DNA of 64,000 nucleotides from Erwinia sp. HDF1-3R (GCF_039621855.1 NZ_CP155071.1:1984001-2048000); one strand, 5' to 3'. Counted from the first letter of the stretch, positions 1-10,453 are shown. A program made the numbers and translations. Notes: generated by a model not told the origin, from the letters alone.

Positions 1-694
1 GCTGGCGCAGGGGAACATTCTGGTCGGCGGTGCGGGTGCCTCAGCGGGCGGAAGCAGCGTAACCGTCAACCAGGTTAACGGTGGCCGCATAACCGGCGGC
101 GCGACCATTGAGCGCGAACTGCCGACTAACTTCGGCACGCAAAGCGTTATCAACCTGTTTCTGAATGATGAAGACTTCAGCATGGCGCAGCGGATCAGCG
201 ATGCGATCAACGCCCACAGCGGCTACGGTTCCGCTCAGGCGCTGGATGGTCGTACGGTGCAGGTGCAGGTGTCTGCCAACGGCACCTCGCAGGTTCGCCT
301 GCTGGCGGATATTCAGAATATCGACGTCTCAGTGCCGATTCAGGATGCGAAAGTGATTATCAACTCGCGGACCGGTACGGTGGTAATGAATCGCGAAGTG
401 ATGCTCAGCAGCTGCGCCATTGCCCAGGGCAACCTGTCGGTGACGGTGAATCAGCAGCAGAACGTTAGCCAGCCGAATACGCCTTTTGCCGGGGGCCAGA
501 CGGTCACCACGCCGCAGACGCAAATTGACCTGCGTCAGAGCGGTGGGGCACTGCAAAGCGTGAACGCCAGCGCGAACCTGAACAGCGTGGTGCGGGCGCT
601 TAACGCGCTGGGCGCAACGCCTATCGATCTGATGTCTATTCTGCAATCCATGCAGAGTGCCGGCTGCCTGCATGCCAAACTGGAAATCATCTGA
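1..694 (+). CDS. flgI: FlgI, flagellar P-ring protein (3' part)
   Basis: The reading frame is open from base 2 to the TGA at 692-694 and gives about 230 residues, the C-terminal two thirds of a protein usually near 365 residues; the start lies before the window. FlgI assembles the periplasmic P ring around the flagellar rod, in the peptidoglycan layer. The visible part contains the family's late conserved stretches, such as [14 protein letters not shown] and NLFLNDEDF, and ends LHAKLEII. Its stop overlaps the flgJ start (ATGA at 694-697), so the two are translationally coupled within the flg operon. Identification rests on strong recalled similarity to enterobacterial FlgI. Confidence 0.96.
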   Translation, partial: LAQGNILVGGAGASAGGSSVTVNQVNGGRITGGATIERELPTNFGTQSVINLFLNDEDFSMAQRISDAINAHSGYGSAQALDGRTVQVQVSANGTSQVRLLADIQNIDVSVPIQDAKVIINSRTGTVVMNREVMLSSCAIAQGNLSVTVNQQQNVSQPNTPFAGGQTVTTPQTQIDLRQSGGALQSVNASANLNSVVRALNALGATPIDLMSILQSMQSAGCLHAKLEII

Positions 695-1632
695 TGAGCG
701 ATTCTCAATCTCTGATGGGGGCGGCGTACGACAGCCGCTCGCTTAACAACCTTAAACGCCAGGCCAGCGGCGACCCGAAGGCGCATGCCCGGGAAGTGGC
801 TAAACAGGTGGAAGGGATGTTCGTACAGATGATGCTGAAAAGCATGCGTGAGGCCCTGCCGCAGGATGGCCTGCTCAGCACGGAGCAGACGCGGCTCTAC
901 ACCTCAATGTACGATCAGCAGATTGGGCAACAGATCGCCTCTAAGGGGCTGGGTCTGGCTGATATGATGGTTAAGCAGATGGAGCAGGCGCAGCCGCTGG
1001 ATGAAAAAGCGGGCACCGTGCCGATGATGCTGGATAAAAACTTCATTAACACGCTGCCGCCGCTGGCGATGGAACAGATCGTTCGCCGTGCGGTGCCGCG
1101 TTTACCCTCGTCCGAGACGCCACTCAGCGGCGACAGCAGCGATTTCATCGCCCAGCTTTCACAGCCGGCGCAGCTGGCCAGCGCCCAGAGTGGGATCCCG
1201 CATCACCTGATCCTGGCGCAGGCCGCGCTGGAGTCCGGCTGGGGGCAGCGGCAGATCCGCACCGCCGATGGCAAACCGAGCTATAACGTGTTCGGTATCA
1301 AAGCGGGTGCAAACTGGCAGGGCAAGAGCACCGAAATTACCACCACCGAATATGAGAACGGCGAAGCGGTGAAGGTAAAGGCCAAATTCCGCGTCTACGA
1401 CTCCTATTTCGACGCGCTCAATGATTATGTCAAGCTGATTGCCAACAACCCGCGCTACTCCGCCGTGACTACCGCCTCTACCCCGGAACAGGGGGCGCAG
1501 GCCCTGCAGGCAGCGGGCTATGCTACCGATCCAAAATATGCCCAAAAGCTGGTGGGGATGATCCATCAATTCAAAAGCATGGGTGAAAAAGTGGTTAAAG
1601 CCTATACCCAGGATATTGGCGATTTGTTCTGA
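694..1632 (+). CDS. flgJ: FlgJ, rod-cap protein with peptidoglycan hydrolase domain
   Basis: At 312 aa it matches the usual enterobacterial length. The N-terminal ~100 residues are the rod-capping part. After a linker around 100-145, the C-terminal half is a GH73-type glucosaminidase/muramidase domain with the motif LILAQAALESGWGQ, where Glu180 is the expected catalytic acid, followed by NVFGIKAG and a YDSYFDALNDYV block. The enzyme opens the peptidoglycan layer so that the rod can pass. It starts at the ATG that overlaps the flgI stop. A gap of 120 bases with its own promoter separates it from flgK. Confidence 0.97.
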   Translation: MSDSQSLMGAAYDSRSLNNLKRQASGDPKAHAREVAKQVEGMFVQMMLKSMREALPQDGLLSTEQTRLYTSMYDQQIGQQIASKGLGLADMMVKQMEQAQPLDEKAGTVPMMLDKNFINTLPPLAMEQIVRRAVPRLPSSETPLSGDSSDFIAQLSQPAQLASAQSGIPHHLILAQAALESGWGQRQIRTADGKPSYNVFGIKAGANWQGKSTEITTTEYENGEAVKVKAKFRVYDSYFDALNDYVKLIANNPRYSAVTTASTPEQGAQALQAAGYATDPKYAQKLVGMIHQFKSMGEKVVKAYTQDIGDLF

Positions 1633-1640
1633 TTAATTGC

Positions 1641-1667
1641 TCAAGTTTGTCGCGGTTTAACCGATAA
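1641..1667 (+). promoter_or_regulatory. Sigma-28 (FliA) promoter for flgK-flgL
   Basis: TCAAGTTT at 1641-1648, an 11-base spacer and ACCGATAA at 1660-1667 fit the FliA consensus (TAAAGTTT-N11-GCCGATAA) with one mismatch in each half. It lies between flgJ and flgK, where enterobacteria place a class III promoter that boosts hook-associated proteins late in assembly. Seen in sequence; function inferred from consensus and position. Confidence 0.8.
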
Positions 1668-1752
1668 CTCTAACAAGCCGGATTTGCGTTAAGCGCAGCC
1701 GCAGAATCTTCTTACCTGCCCGTGCCGTGGCCTGGGTACAAAAGGAACCGAG

Positions 1753-3405
1753 ATGTCTAATTTAATCAATACCGCGATGTCCGGGTTAAGCGCCGCTCAG
1801 GCCGCGTTAAACACCACCAGTAATAACATCAGTAACTACAGCGTTGCCGGTTATTCGCGTCAGACGACGATTCTGGCGCAGGCAAACAGCACGCTGACCG
1901 GCGCGAGCTATGTGGGTAACGGCGTCTCCGTTTCCAGCGTCAACCGTGAGTATGATGCCTTTATTACTAATCAGCTGCGCAACGCCAGCACGCAGTCCAG
2001 CGCGCTGACCACGCAGTACAATCAGCTGTCTAATATCGATAAAATGTTCTCCAGCACCACCAACACCTTATCGACCAATATGCAGGACTTCTTCTCCTCG
2101 CTACAGACGCTGGTCAGTAATGCGAGCGATTCGTCCGCGCGTCAGACAGTGCTGGGCAAGGCCGACGGCCTGGTCAATCAGTTCCAGGTGACGGATACCT
2201 ATCTGCGTAATCTCGACAGCAGCCTGAATACGTCCGTTTCCTCTACCGTCGACCAGGTAAACAGCTATACCAAACAGATTGCGAATATTAACCAGCAGAT
2301 CACCAAATTAAAGGGTGCGGGCGCGGGCAGCGAGCCGAACGATCTGCTGGATCAGCGCGATCAGCTGGTCAGTTCTCTGAATAACCTGGTGGGTGTGACC
2401 GTCAGTCAGCAGGATGGCGGCAGCTACAACATCAGCATGGGCAACGGTATCTCACTGGTGCAGGGCGACAGTGCCAGCCAGCTGGCCGCCGTGCCATCGA
2501 GCAGCGATCCAAACCGGACCACCATCGCCACCGTTGACGCCGTCACCGGCGCCACCACCGAAATTCCCGAAAAGCTGGTGACCACCGGCTCGCTGGGTGG
2601 CCTGCTGTCGTTCCGCACCGATCTGGATAATACCCGTAATCAGCTGGGGCAGCTGGCGATGACGCTGGGCGACAGCTTTAATACCCAGCATGAAGCGGGC
2701 TATGACGTGAACGGCGACAAGGGCGAGGCTTTCTTCAAACTCGGCAGCCCGTCAGTCACGGCCAATACCAAAAATACCAGCACTGCCTCCGTCAGCGCCG
2801 CGTGGACCGATACCAGCAAGGTGCAGGCCTCCAACTACAAGGTGAGCTACGACGGGTCAAACTGGAACGTAACGCGCCTGTCGGATAATGCCAGCGTAAC
2901 CGCCACCTCTGCTACCGACAGCAGCGGTAACTCCACGCTGGCCTTTGACGGCCTGCAGCTGACGGTCAGCGGCACCCCGGCGGCGAAAGACAGCTTTCTG
3001 GTGAAACCGGTCTCTGACGTCATAGTTAATATGGACGTGAATATTACCGATGAGTCTAAAGTTGCCGCCGCCGGTGCCGATGATGGAGTGAGTGATAACA
3101 CCAACGCTCAGTCGCTTTTAGATCTGCAAACCAAAAAGGTCATCAACAGCAACAGCACCCTGACCCAGGGCTATGCCAGCATGGTGGCGAATATTGGTAA
3201 CAAAACCAGCAATCTGGAAGCGACCAGTACCACCCAGACCAATGTGGTAACTCAGCTGACCAATCAGCAGCAGTCGGTTTCCGGCGTTAATCTGGATGAA
3301 GAATACGGCAATCTGACTCGCTATCAGCAGTATTACTCGGCTAACGCCCAGGTTCTGCAGACTGCCAGCACCATTTTCAATGCGCTTATCAGCGCCATTA
3401 GCTGA
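1753..3405 (+). CDS. flgK: FlgK, hook-filament junction protein 1 (HAP1)
   Basis: The 550-aa protein opens with the flagellar rod/hook N-terminal motif (NTAMSGLSAAQAALNTTSNN, then ISNYSVAGYSRQ) and ends with the matching C-terminal coiled-coil motif (VNLDEEYGNLTRYQQYYSAN). These two ends pair in the assembled structure. The centre is the variable, Ser/Thr-rich surface domain. It forms the first of two junction layers between hook and filament and is exported by the flagellar type III apparatus. ATG at 1753 follows an AAAGGA ribosome site. flgL starts 22 bases after its stop. Confidence 0.97.
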   Translation: MSNLINTAMSGLSAAQAALNTTSNNISNYSVAGYSRQTTILAQANSTLTGASYVGNGVSVSSVNREYDAFITNQLRNASTQSSALTTQYNQLSNIDKMFSSTTNTLSTNMQDFFSSLQTLVSNASDSSARQTVLGKADGLVNQFQVTDTYLRNLDSSLNTSVSSTVDQVNSYTKQIANINQQITKLKGAGAGSEPNDLLDQRDQLVSSLNNLVGVTVSQQDGGSYNISMGNGISLVQGDSASQLAAVPSSSDPNRTTIATVDAVTGATTEIPEKLVTTGSLGGLLSFRTDLDNTRNQLGQLAMTLGDSFNTQHEAGYDVNGDKGEAFFKLGSPSVTANTKNTSTASVSAAWTDTSKVQASNYKVSYDGSNWNVTRLSDNASVTATSATDSSGNSTLAFDGLQLTVSGTPAAKDSFLVKPVSDVIVNMDVNITDESKVAAAGADDGVSDNTNAQSLLDLQTKKVINSNSTLTQGYASMVANIGNKTSNLEATSTTQTNVVTQLTNQQQSVSGVNLDEEYGNLTRYQQYYSANAQVLQTASTIFNALISAIS

Positions 3406-3427
3406 TAACTGAATTAAGGAATCCGTC

Positions 3428-4393
3428 ATGCGTCTCAGTACTTCCATGATCTACGATCAGCAGATGCGCGGCATCAGCAGTTCGCAGGCGAGCTGGCTGA
3501 AGGTCGGTGAACAGCTCTCTTCCGGTAAGCGCGTGGTGACCCCGTCTGATGACCCGGTTGCGGCAGCCCAGGCGGTCGTGCTGGGGCAGGCCCAGTCCCA
3601 GAACACGCAGTATAAAACCGCGAGAACCTTTGCGACTAACGGGATCTCGCAGGAAGAGACCACGCTACAGCAGGTGACCAGCGTCATTCAGCAGGCGCAG
3701 ACCGTGGTGGTTGCGGCGGCTAACGGCACGCTGTCAGATGATGACCGCGCATCCTATGCTACACAGCTGACCGGGATCCGCGCGCAGCTGCTCAACCTGG
3801 CTAACTCTACCGATGGCAATGGCAGCTATATTTTCGCCGGTTACAAGACCAACAGCGCGCCTTTTACCACCGATGCCAGCGGCAGCGTCTCCTATACCGG
3901 CGGCACTACTGCGATTACGCAAAAAGTGGACGCTAACCGCACCATGGTGACCAGCCATACCGGTAGCCAGGTCTTTATGTCACTGACCAGCAACGCTAAA
4001 GCGGAGCCGGACGGCAGTACCAGCGAAGCGAATATCTTTAACACCCTGGATACGGCGATTGCCTCCCTGAATACGCCGCTGGCCAGCGCCGATGATGCGG
4101 CAAGTACGGCAGCCAGCGCTGCGATCGACAAAACCAGCCGGGGATTAAGTAACTCGCTAAACAACGTGCTGAAAGTGCGTTCCGAGCTGGGTACGCAGCT
4201 TAATGAGCTGGATAACCTGAATTCAAAAGGTGACGATACCGCCACCAATCAGGCAACGGAAATGAGCGGGCTGGTTGACGTGGATTACACCAGCGCGATC
4301 TCGTCCTACACCATGCAGCAGACGGCCCTGCAGGCCTCTTATAAAGTCTTTACCGACATGTCCAGCATGTCCCTGTTCAAACTGAACGGCTAG
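3428..4393 (+). CDS. flgL: FlgL, hook-filament junction protein 3 (HAP3)
   Basis: The 321-aa flagellin-like protein has the N-terminal MRLSTSMIYDQQM and GEQLSSGKRVVTPSDDP motifs typical of FlgL and flagellin D0/D1 domains. Its C-terminal helix includes the DYTSAISSYTMQQTALQASY segment (split here at 20 residues). It forms the second junction layer on which the filament grows under the FliD cap. ATG at 3428 has an AAGGA site eight bases upstream. It is the last gene of the flg operon in the window and is followed directly by two hairpins, the second a strong intrinsic terminator. Confidence 0.96.
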   Translation: MRLSTSMIYDQQMRGISSSQASWLKVGEQLSSGKRVVTPSDDPVAAAQAVVLGQAQSQNTQYKTARTFATNGISQEETTLQQVTSVIQQAQTVVVAAANGTLSDDDRASYATQLTGIRAQLLNLANSTDGNGSYIFAGYKTNSAPFTTDASGSVSYTGGTTAITQKVDANRTMVTSHTGSQVFMSLTSNAKAEPDGSTSEANIFNTLDTAIASLNTPLASADDAASTAASAAIDKTSRGLSNSLNNVLKVRSELGTQLNELDNLNSKGDDTATNQATEMSGLVDVDYTSAISSYTMQQTALQASYKVFTDMSSMSLFKLNG

Positions 4394-4405
4394 TCACTTA
4401 ATTTT

Positions 4406-4430
4406 GAACGTACTTTAACCGGGTACGTTC
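4406..4430 (+). other. Perfect hairpin after flgL
   Basis: GAACGTAC at 4406-4413 pairs exactly with GTACGTTC at 4423-4430 around a nine-base loop. No T tract follows, so it is not a terminator by itself. It sits eight bases upstream of the real terminator and may protect the 3' end of the flgKL transcript (inference). Confidence 0.6.
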
Positions 4431-4437
4431 ACCTTCT

Positions 4438-4477
4438 CCCGCTATTGGGGCTAACCACCCGATAGCGGGTTTTTTTT
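4438..4477 (+). terminator. Rho-independent terminator of the flg operon
   Basis: CCCGCTATTGGGG (4438-4450) pairs with CCACCCGATAGCGGG (to 4469) with one G-T wobble, followed by eight T residues (4470-4477). Confidence 0.92.
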
Positions 4478-4563
4478 ATCTGCATTATCCCTGTTTAGCG
4501 ATTTAGCATGGCTTCATCTCTGGCTCTATTCGGAACGGCTTCGTTCAGTCCCAATCAGCACAT

Positions 4564-4609
4564 TAAACCTACTCAGCCCGACACCTCTAAACCTACTAAG
4601 CGACACCTC
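4564..4609. repeat. Short imperfect tandem repeat between flgL and rne
   Basis: Two adjacent copies of TAAACCTACT(c/a)AGC..GACACCTC, 24 and 22 bases, lie in the 4478-4734 interval. A 53-codon ORF starting at 4508 crosses them but has no ribosome site, so I do not call it. Nothing else is recognisable in this interval. Confidence 0.6.
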
Positions 4610-4734
4610 TGTTCAATGACATGCTGTAAACCCAACTCAACACCGGCACCCGCACTGTTGGCCGGGTAGCAATGCAGTCGGTCATGAAGTATCAGTATCA
4701 TTATCGCGACGGGAAAAAACGAGAAGGGGAAGAT

Positions 4735-4764
4735 AAAAAAAGCCCCGGTCAACTGACCAGGGCT
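4735..4764 (-). terminator. Rho-independent terminator of rne
   Basis: On the minus strand the hairpin AGCCCtGGTC-AGTT-GACCgGGGCT is followed by seven T residues (4741 down to 4735). It lies just past the rne stop and faces the flg operon terminator. Confidence 0.9.
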
Positions 4765-4781
4765 TTTATTAGCAGAGTGGC

Positions 4782-7700
4782 TTAATCCTGCGGGCGCGTT
4801 GCAGGCGCGGTGGCCTGGTGCGTTGCAGCATGTCCACCCGCCGCACCTTTACCGTCAAAGTTATAGGCCGGACGTACCCAGTCACTCTGGCGTGACGAGT
4901 CGGACTCAGGCGTATAATCAGGCGCGGGTGCTTTGGTCATTGGCGCGGCGGCATGATGCTTCCAGGCGGAAACAGGCACATTCTCAGCCACTACCGCTTC
5001 GCTGGCGACCGGCGCCGCTACGGCAGATTCTGCAACGGGAGCGCTGGTGACAGTAGCGGGCTCTGCGGCAGGGGACTGCGCAGGGGCAGATGCTCTGTTG
5101 CTTTCTACCACTGGGTGACTTTCGCCAGCCTGCGGAGCGGAAGCTGACGCCTGAGTTACCGGAGCGGATTCATGCTGAACAGCAGGCGTTTCATCCTGCA
5201 CAGGCGCGGATTCACGCTGGGCTACAGGCGTTTGATCCTGTTCAGGCGCGGATTCACGCTGTGCAGCAGGCGTTTCACCCTGCACGGGCGCGGATTCACG
5301 CTGGGCAGCAGGCGTTTCATTCTGCACAGGCGCGGATTCACGCTGGGCTACAGGCGTTTCATCCTGCACAGGCGCGGAGTCACCCTGGGCAGCAGGCGTT
5401 TCACCCTGCACAGGCGCGAACTCGCTCTGCGCAGCAGCGGCTTCAGCCGGGGCCGAAGCAGGCTCGTCACGGGCCGGGACCGGCGCATGGGGCTCAGAGG
5501 TCGCTGACAGCGCAGCGGAGCGTGAAGGCACGTCTTGTTGCGTCCCGGCGTTCACATCAGCGGCACTGTCGGCAGCCAGCTGGCTGGCGGCGTCGGCAAT
5601 ACGCGGTTCTGATGACGAACGATCGGTGGGCTCTACAGACGGGCTAACCGATGCTTCTACAGCGGGTTTGATCTCATCAGCTGCAACGGCCTGTTCAGAG
5701 ATGCTTTCCGCAGTCTGTTGATCAGCGGCCGAGATAACTGAAGGCTGCTGATTTACCGGCGCGTCAATCGCATCCGTTTCGTCGGTATTAACCAGCGTCA
5801 CCTGCGGCTTCTCTTCCGGCTGAGGTTCGGCGATATGCACCGGCTCTGCCTCACCCTGATTCAGAGCTGACTGAGCGGCACCCTCTGCAACGGCGAAAGC
5901 GTCTGCCTGATCCTGATGGCCATACTCAGGCACAACAGACTGCTCGGGCTCAGCGTGCTCATCAGTTACCTGCGCAACCGGGTAGGAGATCCACACTTTA
6001 CCTGAAGCCATTTCCGGGGAAGCGGCTGCGAAAGTCAGTGGCATCGGCGACTGATTTGGATAGCGCTCGTCACGATAGCGACGACGGCGCTGTCCGCTGA
6101 CGCGCAGATGGCGAGGCGAACGACGTGAGCGACGCGGCATGCTGTCACGCTCGTCTCCCTCATCGGCTTCGGCCACTGGCTCTACAGCGACAGGCTTTTC
6201 TTCGTCGGAAGGTTCTGACGTGCTCTCTTCGGTGTGGAAAGAGCGCGCAGCAGTCTGCTCAGCGGTTTCGATACGCACTTTCTGGTTTAGCTGGCGCGGT
6301 TTACGGCGCGGCATCACCTCAACGGTGTCGTCGCTGGTTTCCGCAACCTCTTCCAGCACTGCCGGCTCTTGCAGCTGATCTTCCTGCGCCGTCGGACGTT
6401 TATCATCCTGGCGACGGCGTGAACGATCGTTGCGTTCGCGACGCGGTTGCTGCTCGATGGCGGCTTCGTCAGTTAACTGAACCTCTTCACGAACCTCATC
6501 CTGAACGACGACGTTGCGCTTGTTACGACGGTTATCTTCGCGGCCTTCAGCAGCAGGATCGCGATCGCGGACCATACGTTCGTTGCGGCTCGCGTTACGA
6601 TCCCCACGGTCATTATTGCGTTCGCCACGGTTGTTATTGCGCTCGCCACGGTCGTTATTACGTTCGTTACGGTCGCTGTTACGCTCGCCACGGTCGTTAT
6701 TACGTTCGTTACGGTCGCTGTTGCGCTCGCCACGGTCATTGTTACGGTCGTTATTGCGTTCGCCACGGTCATTGTTACGTTCGTTACGGTCGTTGTTACG
6801 CTCGCCATGATCGTTATTGCGCTCGTTACGGTCGTTATTTCGGTCACCACGATCGTTATTGCGTTCGCTGCTGTTGCGATCGCCGTAGCGTTCACCACGC
6901 TCACCGTTACGGTCGCGACGATTATTCTGTCGGCGATTATTACGGCGCTCACCGCGCGGGGCGGCTGGCGCGGCGACGGGCGCCTTCTCTTCCACGACTT
7001 CTGGCTGAGCCTCTGCGACCTGCGGCTTCTCTTCACCCGCAAACATCTTCTTCAGGCCACGGACGAAGCGGCCCAGCAGGCTACCTTCGGGCGCAGCAGC
7101 AGGCGCTTTTGGCGCGGCGGTGGCTTCAGGTGCAGCGATTGCTGGCGCCTCAGGGACTTTTTCCTGTGGCATTGGCGGAGCATCAGGCATGACAAAGGCC
7201 GCCAGAGCAGGTTGCTCCGGGCGCTTGCGCTCAGCGTGATCTTCTTCAGACGGCAGCGCCATCTCGGCTTCATGCAGCTTCGGCAGGTGGTAGCTGAGCG
7301 TCTGCGTCTCTTCGCCCGTACGTACGCGCAGGACGGAGTAGTGCGGCGTCTCCATCTGATCGTTTGGCACGATGATGGCGCGAACGCCGCCCTGGCGCTT
7401 TTCAATCGCGCTCACCGCTTCACGTTTCTCATTGAGCAGGTAAGAGGCGATTTGCACCGGCACGATCGCGTGGACTTCTTTGGTATTTTCCTTCAGCGCT
7501 TCTTCTTCAATCAGTCGGAGAATAGAGAGCGACAGGGACTCGTTGTCACGAATGGTTCCGGTACCGCTACAGCGCGGGCAGACGTGGTGGCTTGACTCAC
7601 CCAGCGACGGGCTGAGGCGCTGGCGTGACATTTCCAGCAGGCCGAAACGTGAAATATGGCTGATCTGAATGCGGGCACGGTCCTGACGGACGGCGTCACG

Positions 7701-8789
7701 CAGACGGTTTTCAACCGCACGCTGATGGCGAACCGGCGTCATATCAATGAAGTCGATAACAATCAGCCCGCCCAAATCGCGCAGGCGCAGCTGGCGGGCG
7801 ATCTCGTCGGATGCTTCCAGGTTGGTATTAAACGCCGTTTCTTCAATATCGCCGCCGCGGGTAGCGCGTGCGGAGTTAATATCAATGGCGGTCAGCGCTT
7901 CGGTAGTATCAATAACAATCGACCCACCGGAAGGCAGGCGAACTTCACGCTGGAAAGCGGATTCAATCTGCGATTCAATCTGGTAGTGGCTGAACAGCGG
8001 AATTTCACCGGTATAGAGTTTAATTTTGCTGCTGAAGTCCGGACGGCCAAGCGCAGCGATATGCTGACGGGCCAGCTCCAGAACTTTAGGATTATCAATC
8101 AGGATTTCGCCGATGTCCTGACGCAGATAGTCACGGAAAGCGCGCACGATAACGTTGCTTTCCTGATGGATCAGGAACGGGGCAGGGCGGTTTTCAGCGG
8201 CTTTTTTAATCGCTTCCCAGTGCTTCATGCGGAAGCTAAGATCCCACTGCAGCGCCTCGGCTGACTTGCCAACCCCGGCGGTGCGGACAATCAGACCCAT
8301 TCCTTCCGGCAGTTCCAGCGCGGAAAGCGCCTCTTTCAGCTCGGTGCGGTCGTCTCCTTCGATACGGCGTGAGATGCCACCCGCGCGCGGGTTATTTGGC
8401 ATCAGCACCAGATAGCTACCGGCCAGGCTGATAAAGGTGGTCAGGGCTGCGCCTTTATTTCCGCGCTCTTCTTTATCAATTTGAACAATGACTTCCTGAC
8501 CCTCACGCAGGACTTCCTTAATATTCGGACGACCGTGAGAGGCGTAGTTACTGGGAAAGTATTCGCGAGAAATTTCTTTGAGGGGGAGAAAACCATGTCG
8601 CTCAGCGCCGTAGTCGACGAAGGCGGCTTCAAGACTGGGTTCAATACGGGTAATTTTGCCTTTATAGATATTCGCTTTCTTTTGTTCGTGCCCCGGGCTT
8701 TCGATATCCAGGTCGTACAAGCGCTGACCATCCACCAGGGCAACACGCAACTCCTCTTGCTGAGATGCGTTAATTAACATTCTTTTCAT
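4782..8789 (-). CDS. rne: RNase E, endoribonuclease and degradosome scaffold
   Basis: The product is 1335 aa, clearly longer than the 1061 of E. coli. The N-terminal catalytic half (about 1-520) has the S1 domain, the metal-binding aspartates in [15 protein letters not shown] and VIDFIDM, and the zinc-link CPRCSGTG. A membrane-targeting amphipathic helix ([14 protein letters not shown]) lies near residues 567-584. It is followed by arginine-rich RNA-binding regions, one made of degenerate RND/ERN repeats (~632-738), a Pro/Ala/Gln-rich tract with six 14-residue repeats (~1118-1210), and a C-terminal block ending [18 protein letters not shown] that resembles the PNPase-binding site. It initiates mRNA decay and processes rRNA and tRNA. 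Excess length comes from the two repeat tracts, in the part known to be disordered. Start chosen at the MKRML that matches E. coli. Confidence 0.97.
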   Translation of the reverse strand: MKRMLINASQQEELRVALVDGQRLYDLDIESPGHEQKKANIYKGKITRIEPSLEAAFVDYGAERHGFLPLKEISREYFPSNYASHGRPNIKEVLREGQEVIVQIDKEERGNKGAALTTFISLAGSYLVLMPNNPRAGGISRRIEGDDRTELKEALSALELPEGMGLIVRTAGVGKSAEALQWDLSFRMKHWEAIKKAAENRPAPFLIHQESNVIVRAFRDYLRQDIGEILIDNPKVLELARQHIAALGRPDFSSKIKLYTGEIPLFSHYQIESQIESAFQREVRLPSGGSIVIDTTEALTAIDINSARATRGGDIEETAFNTNLEASDEIARQLRLRDLGGLIVIDFIDMTPVRHQRAVENRLRDAVRQDRARIQISHISRFGLLEMSRQRLSPSLGESSHHVCPRCSGTGTIRDNESLSLSILRLIEEEALKENTKEVHAIVPVQIASYLLNEKREAVSAIEKRQGGVRAIIVPNDQMETPHYSVLRVRTGEETQTLSYHLPKLHEAEMALPSEEDHAERKRPEQPALAAFVMPDAPPMPQEKVPEAPAIAAPEATAAPKAPAAAPEGSLLGRFVRGLKKMFAGEEKPQVAEAQPEVVEEKAPVAAPAAPRGERRNNRRQNNRRDRNGERGERYGDRNSSERNNDRGDRNNDRNERNNDHGERNNDRNERNNDRGERNNDRNNDRGERNSDRNERNNDRGERNSDRNERNNDRGERNNNRGERNNDRGDRNASRNERMVRDRDPAAEGREDNRRNKRNVVVQDEVREEVQLTDEAAIEQQPRRERNDRSRRRQDDKRPTAQEDQLQEPAVLEEVAETSDDTVEVMPRRKPRQLNQKVRIETAEQTAARSFHTEESTSEPSDEEKPVAVEPVAEADEGDERDSMPRRSRRSPRHLRVSGQRRRRYRDERYPNQSPMPLTFAAASPEMASGKVWISYPVAQVTDEHAEPEQSVVPEYGHQDQADAFAVAEGAAQSALNQGEAEPVHIAEPQPEEKPQVTLVNTDETDAIDAPVNQQPSVISAADQQTAESISEQAVAADEIKPAVEASVSPSVEPTDRSSSEPRIADAASQLAADSAADVNAGTQQDVPSRSAALSATSEPHAPVPARDEPASAPAEAAAAQSEFAPVQGETPAAQGDSAPVQDETPVAQRESAPVQNETPAAQRESAPVQGETPAAQRESAPEQDQTPVAQRESAPVQDETPAVQHESAPVTQASASAPQAGESHPVVESNRASAPAQSPAAEPATVTSAPVAESAVAAPVASEAVVAENVPVSAWKHHAAAPMTKAPAPDYTPESDSSRQSDWVRPAYNFDGKGAAGGHAATHQATAPATRPQD
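5160..5435 (-). repeat. 42-bp in-frame tandem repeat in rne C-terminal tail
   Basis: Six full units plus a partial one of the 14-residue motif (R)ESAPVQ(D/G/N)ETP(A/V)AQ are encoded head to tail. Units differ by only a few bases, so the array is recent or kept uniform by recombination. It lies between the arginine-rich RNA-binding segments and the PNPase-binding end and would act as a Pro/Gln-rich spacer (inference). Confidence 0.85.
6575..6895 (-). repeat. RND/GERNN repeat tract in rne RNA-binding region
   Basis: The coding strand carries about a dozen degenerate copies of units coding (N/S)DRGERNN and DRNERNND, giving roughly 107 residues of alternating Arg, Asn, Asp, Glu and Gly. The position corresponds to the arginine-rich RNA-binding domain (AR1) upstream of the helicase-binding site. 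The same bases make several long false ORFs on both other frames and strands. Confidence 0.85.
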
Positions 8790-9482
8790 CGTAACTTACT
8801 CATTATTCTTGCATTAGTGACAAAGCTACGGGCAATAGTAACGCTGGACGCGATCGACCGATGACCCCGAGACTCATCGCAGCGCCGCCAACCTCACGGG
8901 TGTCGGCGTCTCCAGGGGTGCTAATTCTCGGCAGCCTGTTTTTCATTTGGAAAAACAGCGCTTTTAAAAGGAGGAACTGCCAGCATAAAACCGAGTGAAC
9001 CAGTCCCGTCTTGTCGTCCAGGCTGCAACCCGCAGCCCGCTAAATGCCTGATTACCCAAAACGTCTTACGCCATTGCTGCGTGTAAGGGCTATCCGGCAA
9101 AACTTATTATTACGCTATATCCTTCCTATCGGATAAGGCCCGGAGCGGGTCGCGTTAACTCACCCAACTTGCTTACCCTGTAAGCTCATCGCGCTGTTCG
9201 CACTCGCCGTCCTTAAGACGTTCCCGATAATTTGGTTATATTTACTTGTTTCACAAGGTTTAGCGAGGAAACGATTCTCATTATTCCATCGCCAACCCTG
9301 TGTTAGCAAGGTGACTTTTCCTGCATCAGGCAGTTTATTGTCCATTTAAACGCGATTTGCCTCACACGAATGCAAATTGCCTAAAAACTGGACGAAAAAT
9401 TCCCTTACATAAAGAGTCACTGTCAGTTAAGCACAGAAAAAGAAGTGGCGCTATGGTGGCGCGGTAATTAGAATCGCCGACC
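8790..9482. promoter_or_regulatory. Divergent rne leader / rluC promoter region (no gene)
   Basis: The 693 bases between the divergent rne and rluC genes hold no credible ORF. In E. coli rne has a leader of about 360 bases whose hairpins let RNase E repress its own mRNA, and the long gap here is consistent with that arrangement (established knowledge plus position). I did not resolve the individual hairpins, the rne start sites or the rluC promoter. Confidence 0.6.
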
Positions 9483-10445
9483 ATGAAAACCAATACTCCA
9501 GCAGTACGTATCGTGACCATTACCGTCGATGAGGCTGAACAGCGCATTGATAATTTTTTACGCACCCAGCTTAAGGGCGTGCCGAAAAGCATGATTTATC
9601 GCCTCTTGCGTAAAGGCGAAGTGCGGGTAAATAAAGGTCGAATTAAACCGGAATATAAGCTACAGGCGGGGGATGAGATTCGCATTCCTCCCGTGCGGGT
9701 TGCCGAACGTGAAGATGCGGCTATTTCGCCGAAGCTCGATAAGGTTGCCGCCCTCGCCAGCGCTATCCTTTACGAGGATGATTATCTCCTGGTCATCAAT
9801 AAACCGTCAGGTACGGCGGTCCACGGCGGCAGCGGCCTGAGCTTTGGCGTAATTGAAGGCCTGCGTGCGCTACGGCCCGAGGCGCGGTTTCTTGAGCTGG
9901 TACACCGCCTGGATCGCGATACCTCCGGTCTGCTGCTGGTCGCCAAAAAACGTTCCGCCCTGCGCGCGCTGCATGAGCAGCTGCGTGAGAAAAGCATGCA
10001 GAAGGATTATCTGGCGCTGGTGCGTGGCCAGTGGCCTTCGCATATTAAATCTGTCCAGGCGCCGCTGCTTAAAAATATTCTGCAAAGCGGCGAGCGGATT
10101 GTTAGGGTTAACAGCGAGGGTAAACCCTCAGAAACCCGATTTAAGGTTGAAGAGCGTTTCGCCTGTGCCACGCTGGTGAAGGCCAGCCCGGTGACCGGCC
10201 GTACCCACCAGATTCGCGTACATACGCTGCATGCCGGGCATCCGATTGCCTGTGACGATCGCTATGGTGAACGCGACTTTGATCAACAATTAGCCCCAAC
10301 CGGGCTGAAAAGACTGTTTCTGCATGCGGCCGCGCTTAAGTTTACCCATCCTGACACGGGCGAGGTGATGCGGGTTGAAGCGCCGCTGGATGGCGAACTA
10401 AAACGCTGCCTTGACGTGCTGCGCAAAACTTCTCCCGCAAGATAA
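9483..10445 (+). CDS. rluC: RluC, 23S rRNA pseudouridine synthase
   Basis: The 320-aa protein matches the E. coli length. An N-terminal S4 RNA-binding domain (about 20-80, with RLLRKGEVRVNKGR) is followed by the RluA-type catalytic domain. The signature HRLDRDTSGLL places the catalytic aspartate at residue 144, and GRTHQIRVH is the second conserved motif. In E. coli this enzyme modifies U955, U2504 and U2580 of 23S rRNA. The gene is monocistronic and convergent with maf, sharing a hairpin between their stops. Confidence 0.96.
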   Translation: MKTNTPAVRIVTITVDEAEQRIDNFLRTQLKGVPKSMIYRLLRKGEVRVNKGRIKPEYKLQAGDEIRIPPVRVAEREDAAISPKLDKVAALASAILYEDDYLLVINKPSGTAVHGGSGLSFGVIEGLRALRPEARFLELVHRLDRDTSGLLLVAKKRSALRALHEQLREKSMQKDYLALVRGQWPSHIKSVQAPLLKNILQSGERIVRVNSEGKPSETRFKVEERFACATLVKASPVTGRTHQIRVHTLHAGHPIACDDRYGERDFDQQLAPTGLKRLFLHAAALKFTHPDTGEVMRVEAPLDGELKRCLDVLRKTSPAR

Positions 10446-10453
10446 TCCTCATT

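Noticed and set aside
4508-4669. 53-codon ORF after the flg terminator
   Set aside because: No ribosome-binding site, no recognised similarity, and it crosses a simple tandem repeat.
5090-5647. 185-codon plus-strand ORF with repeated [14 protein letters not shown] units
   Set aside because: Antisense shadow of the 42-bp repeats in rne.
6125-7192. 355-codon plus-strand ORF rich in Arg, Tyr, Cys and His, opposite rne
   Set aside because: It is the antisense reading of the RND/GERNN repeat tract, where biased codons keep several frames open. No ribosome site, and rne on the other strand is certain.
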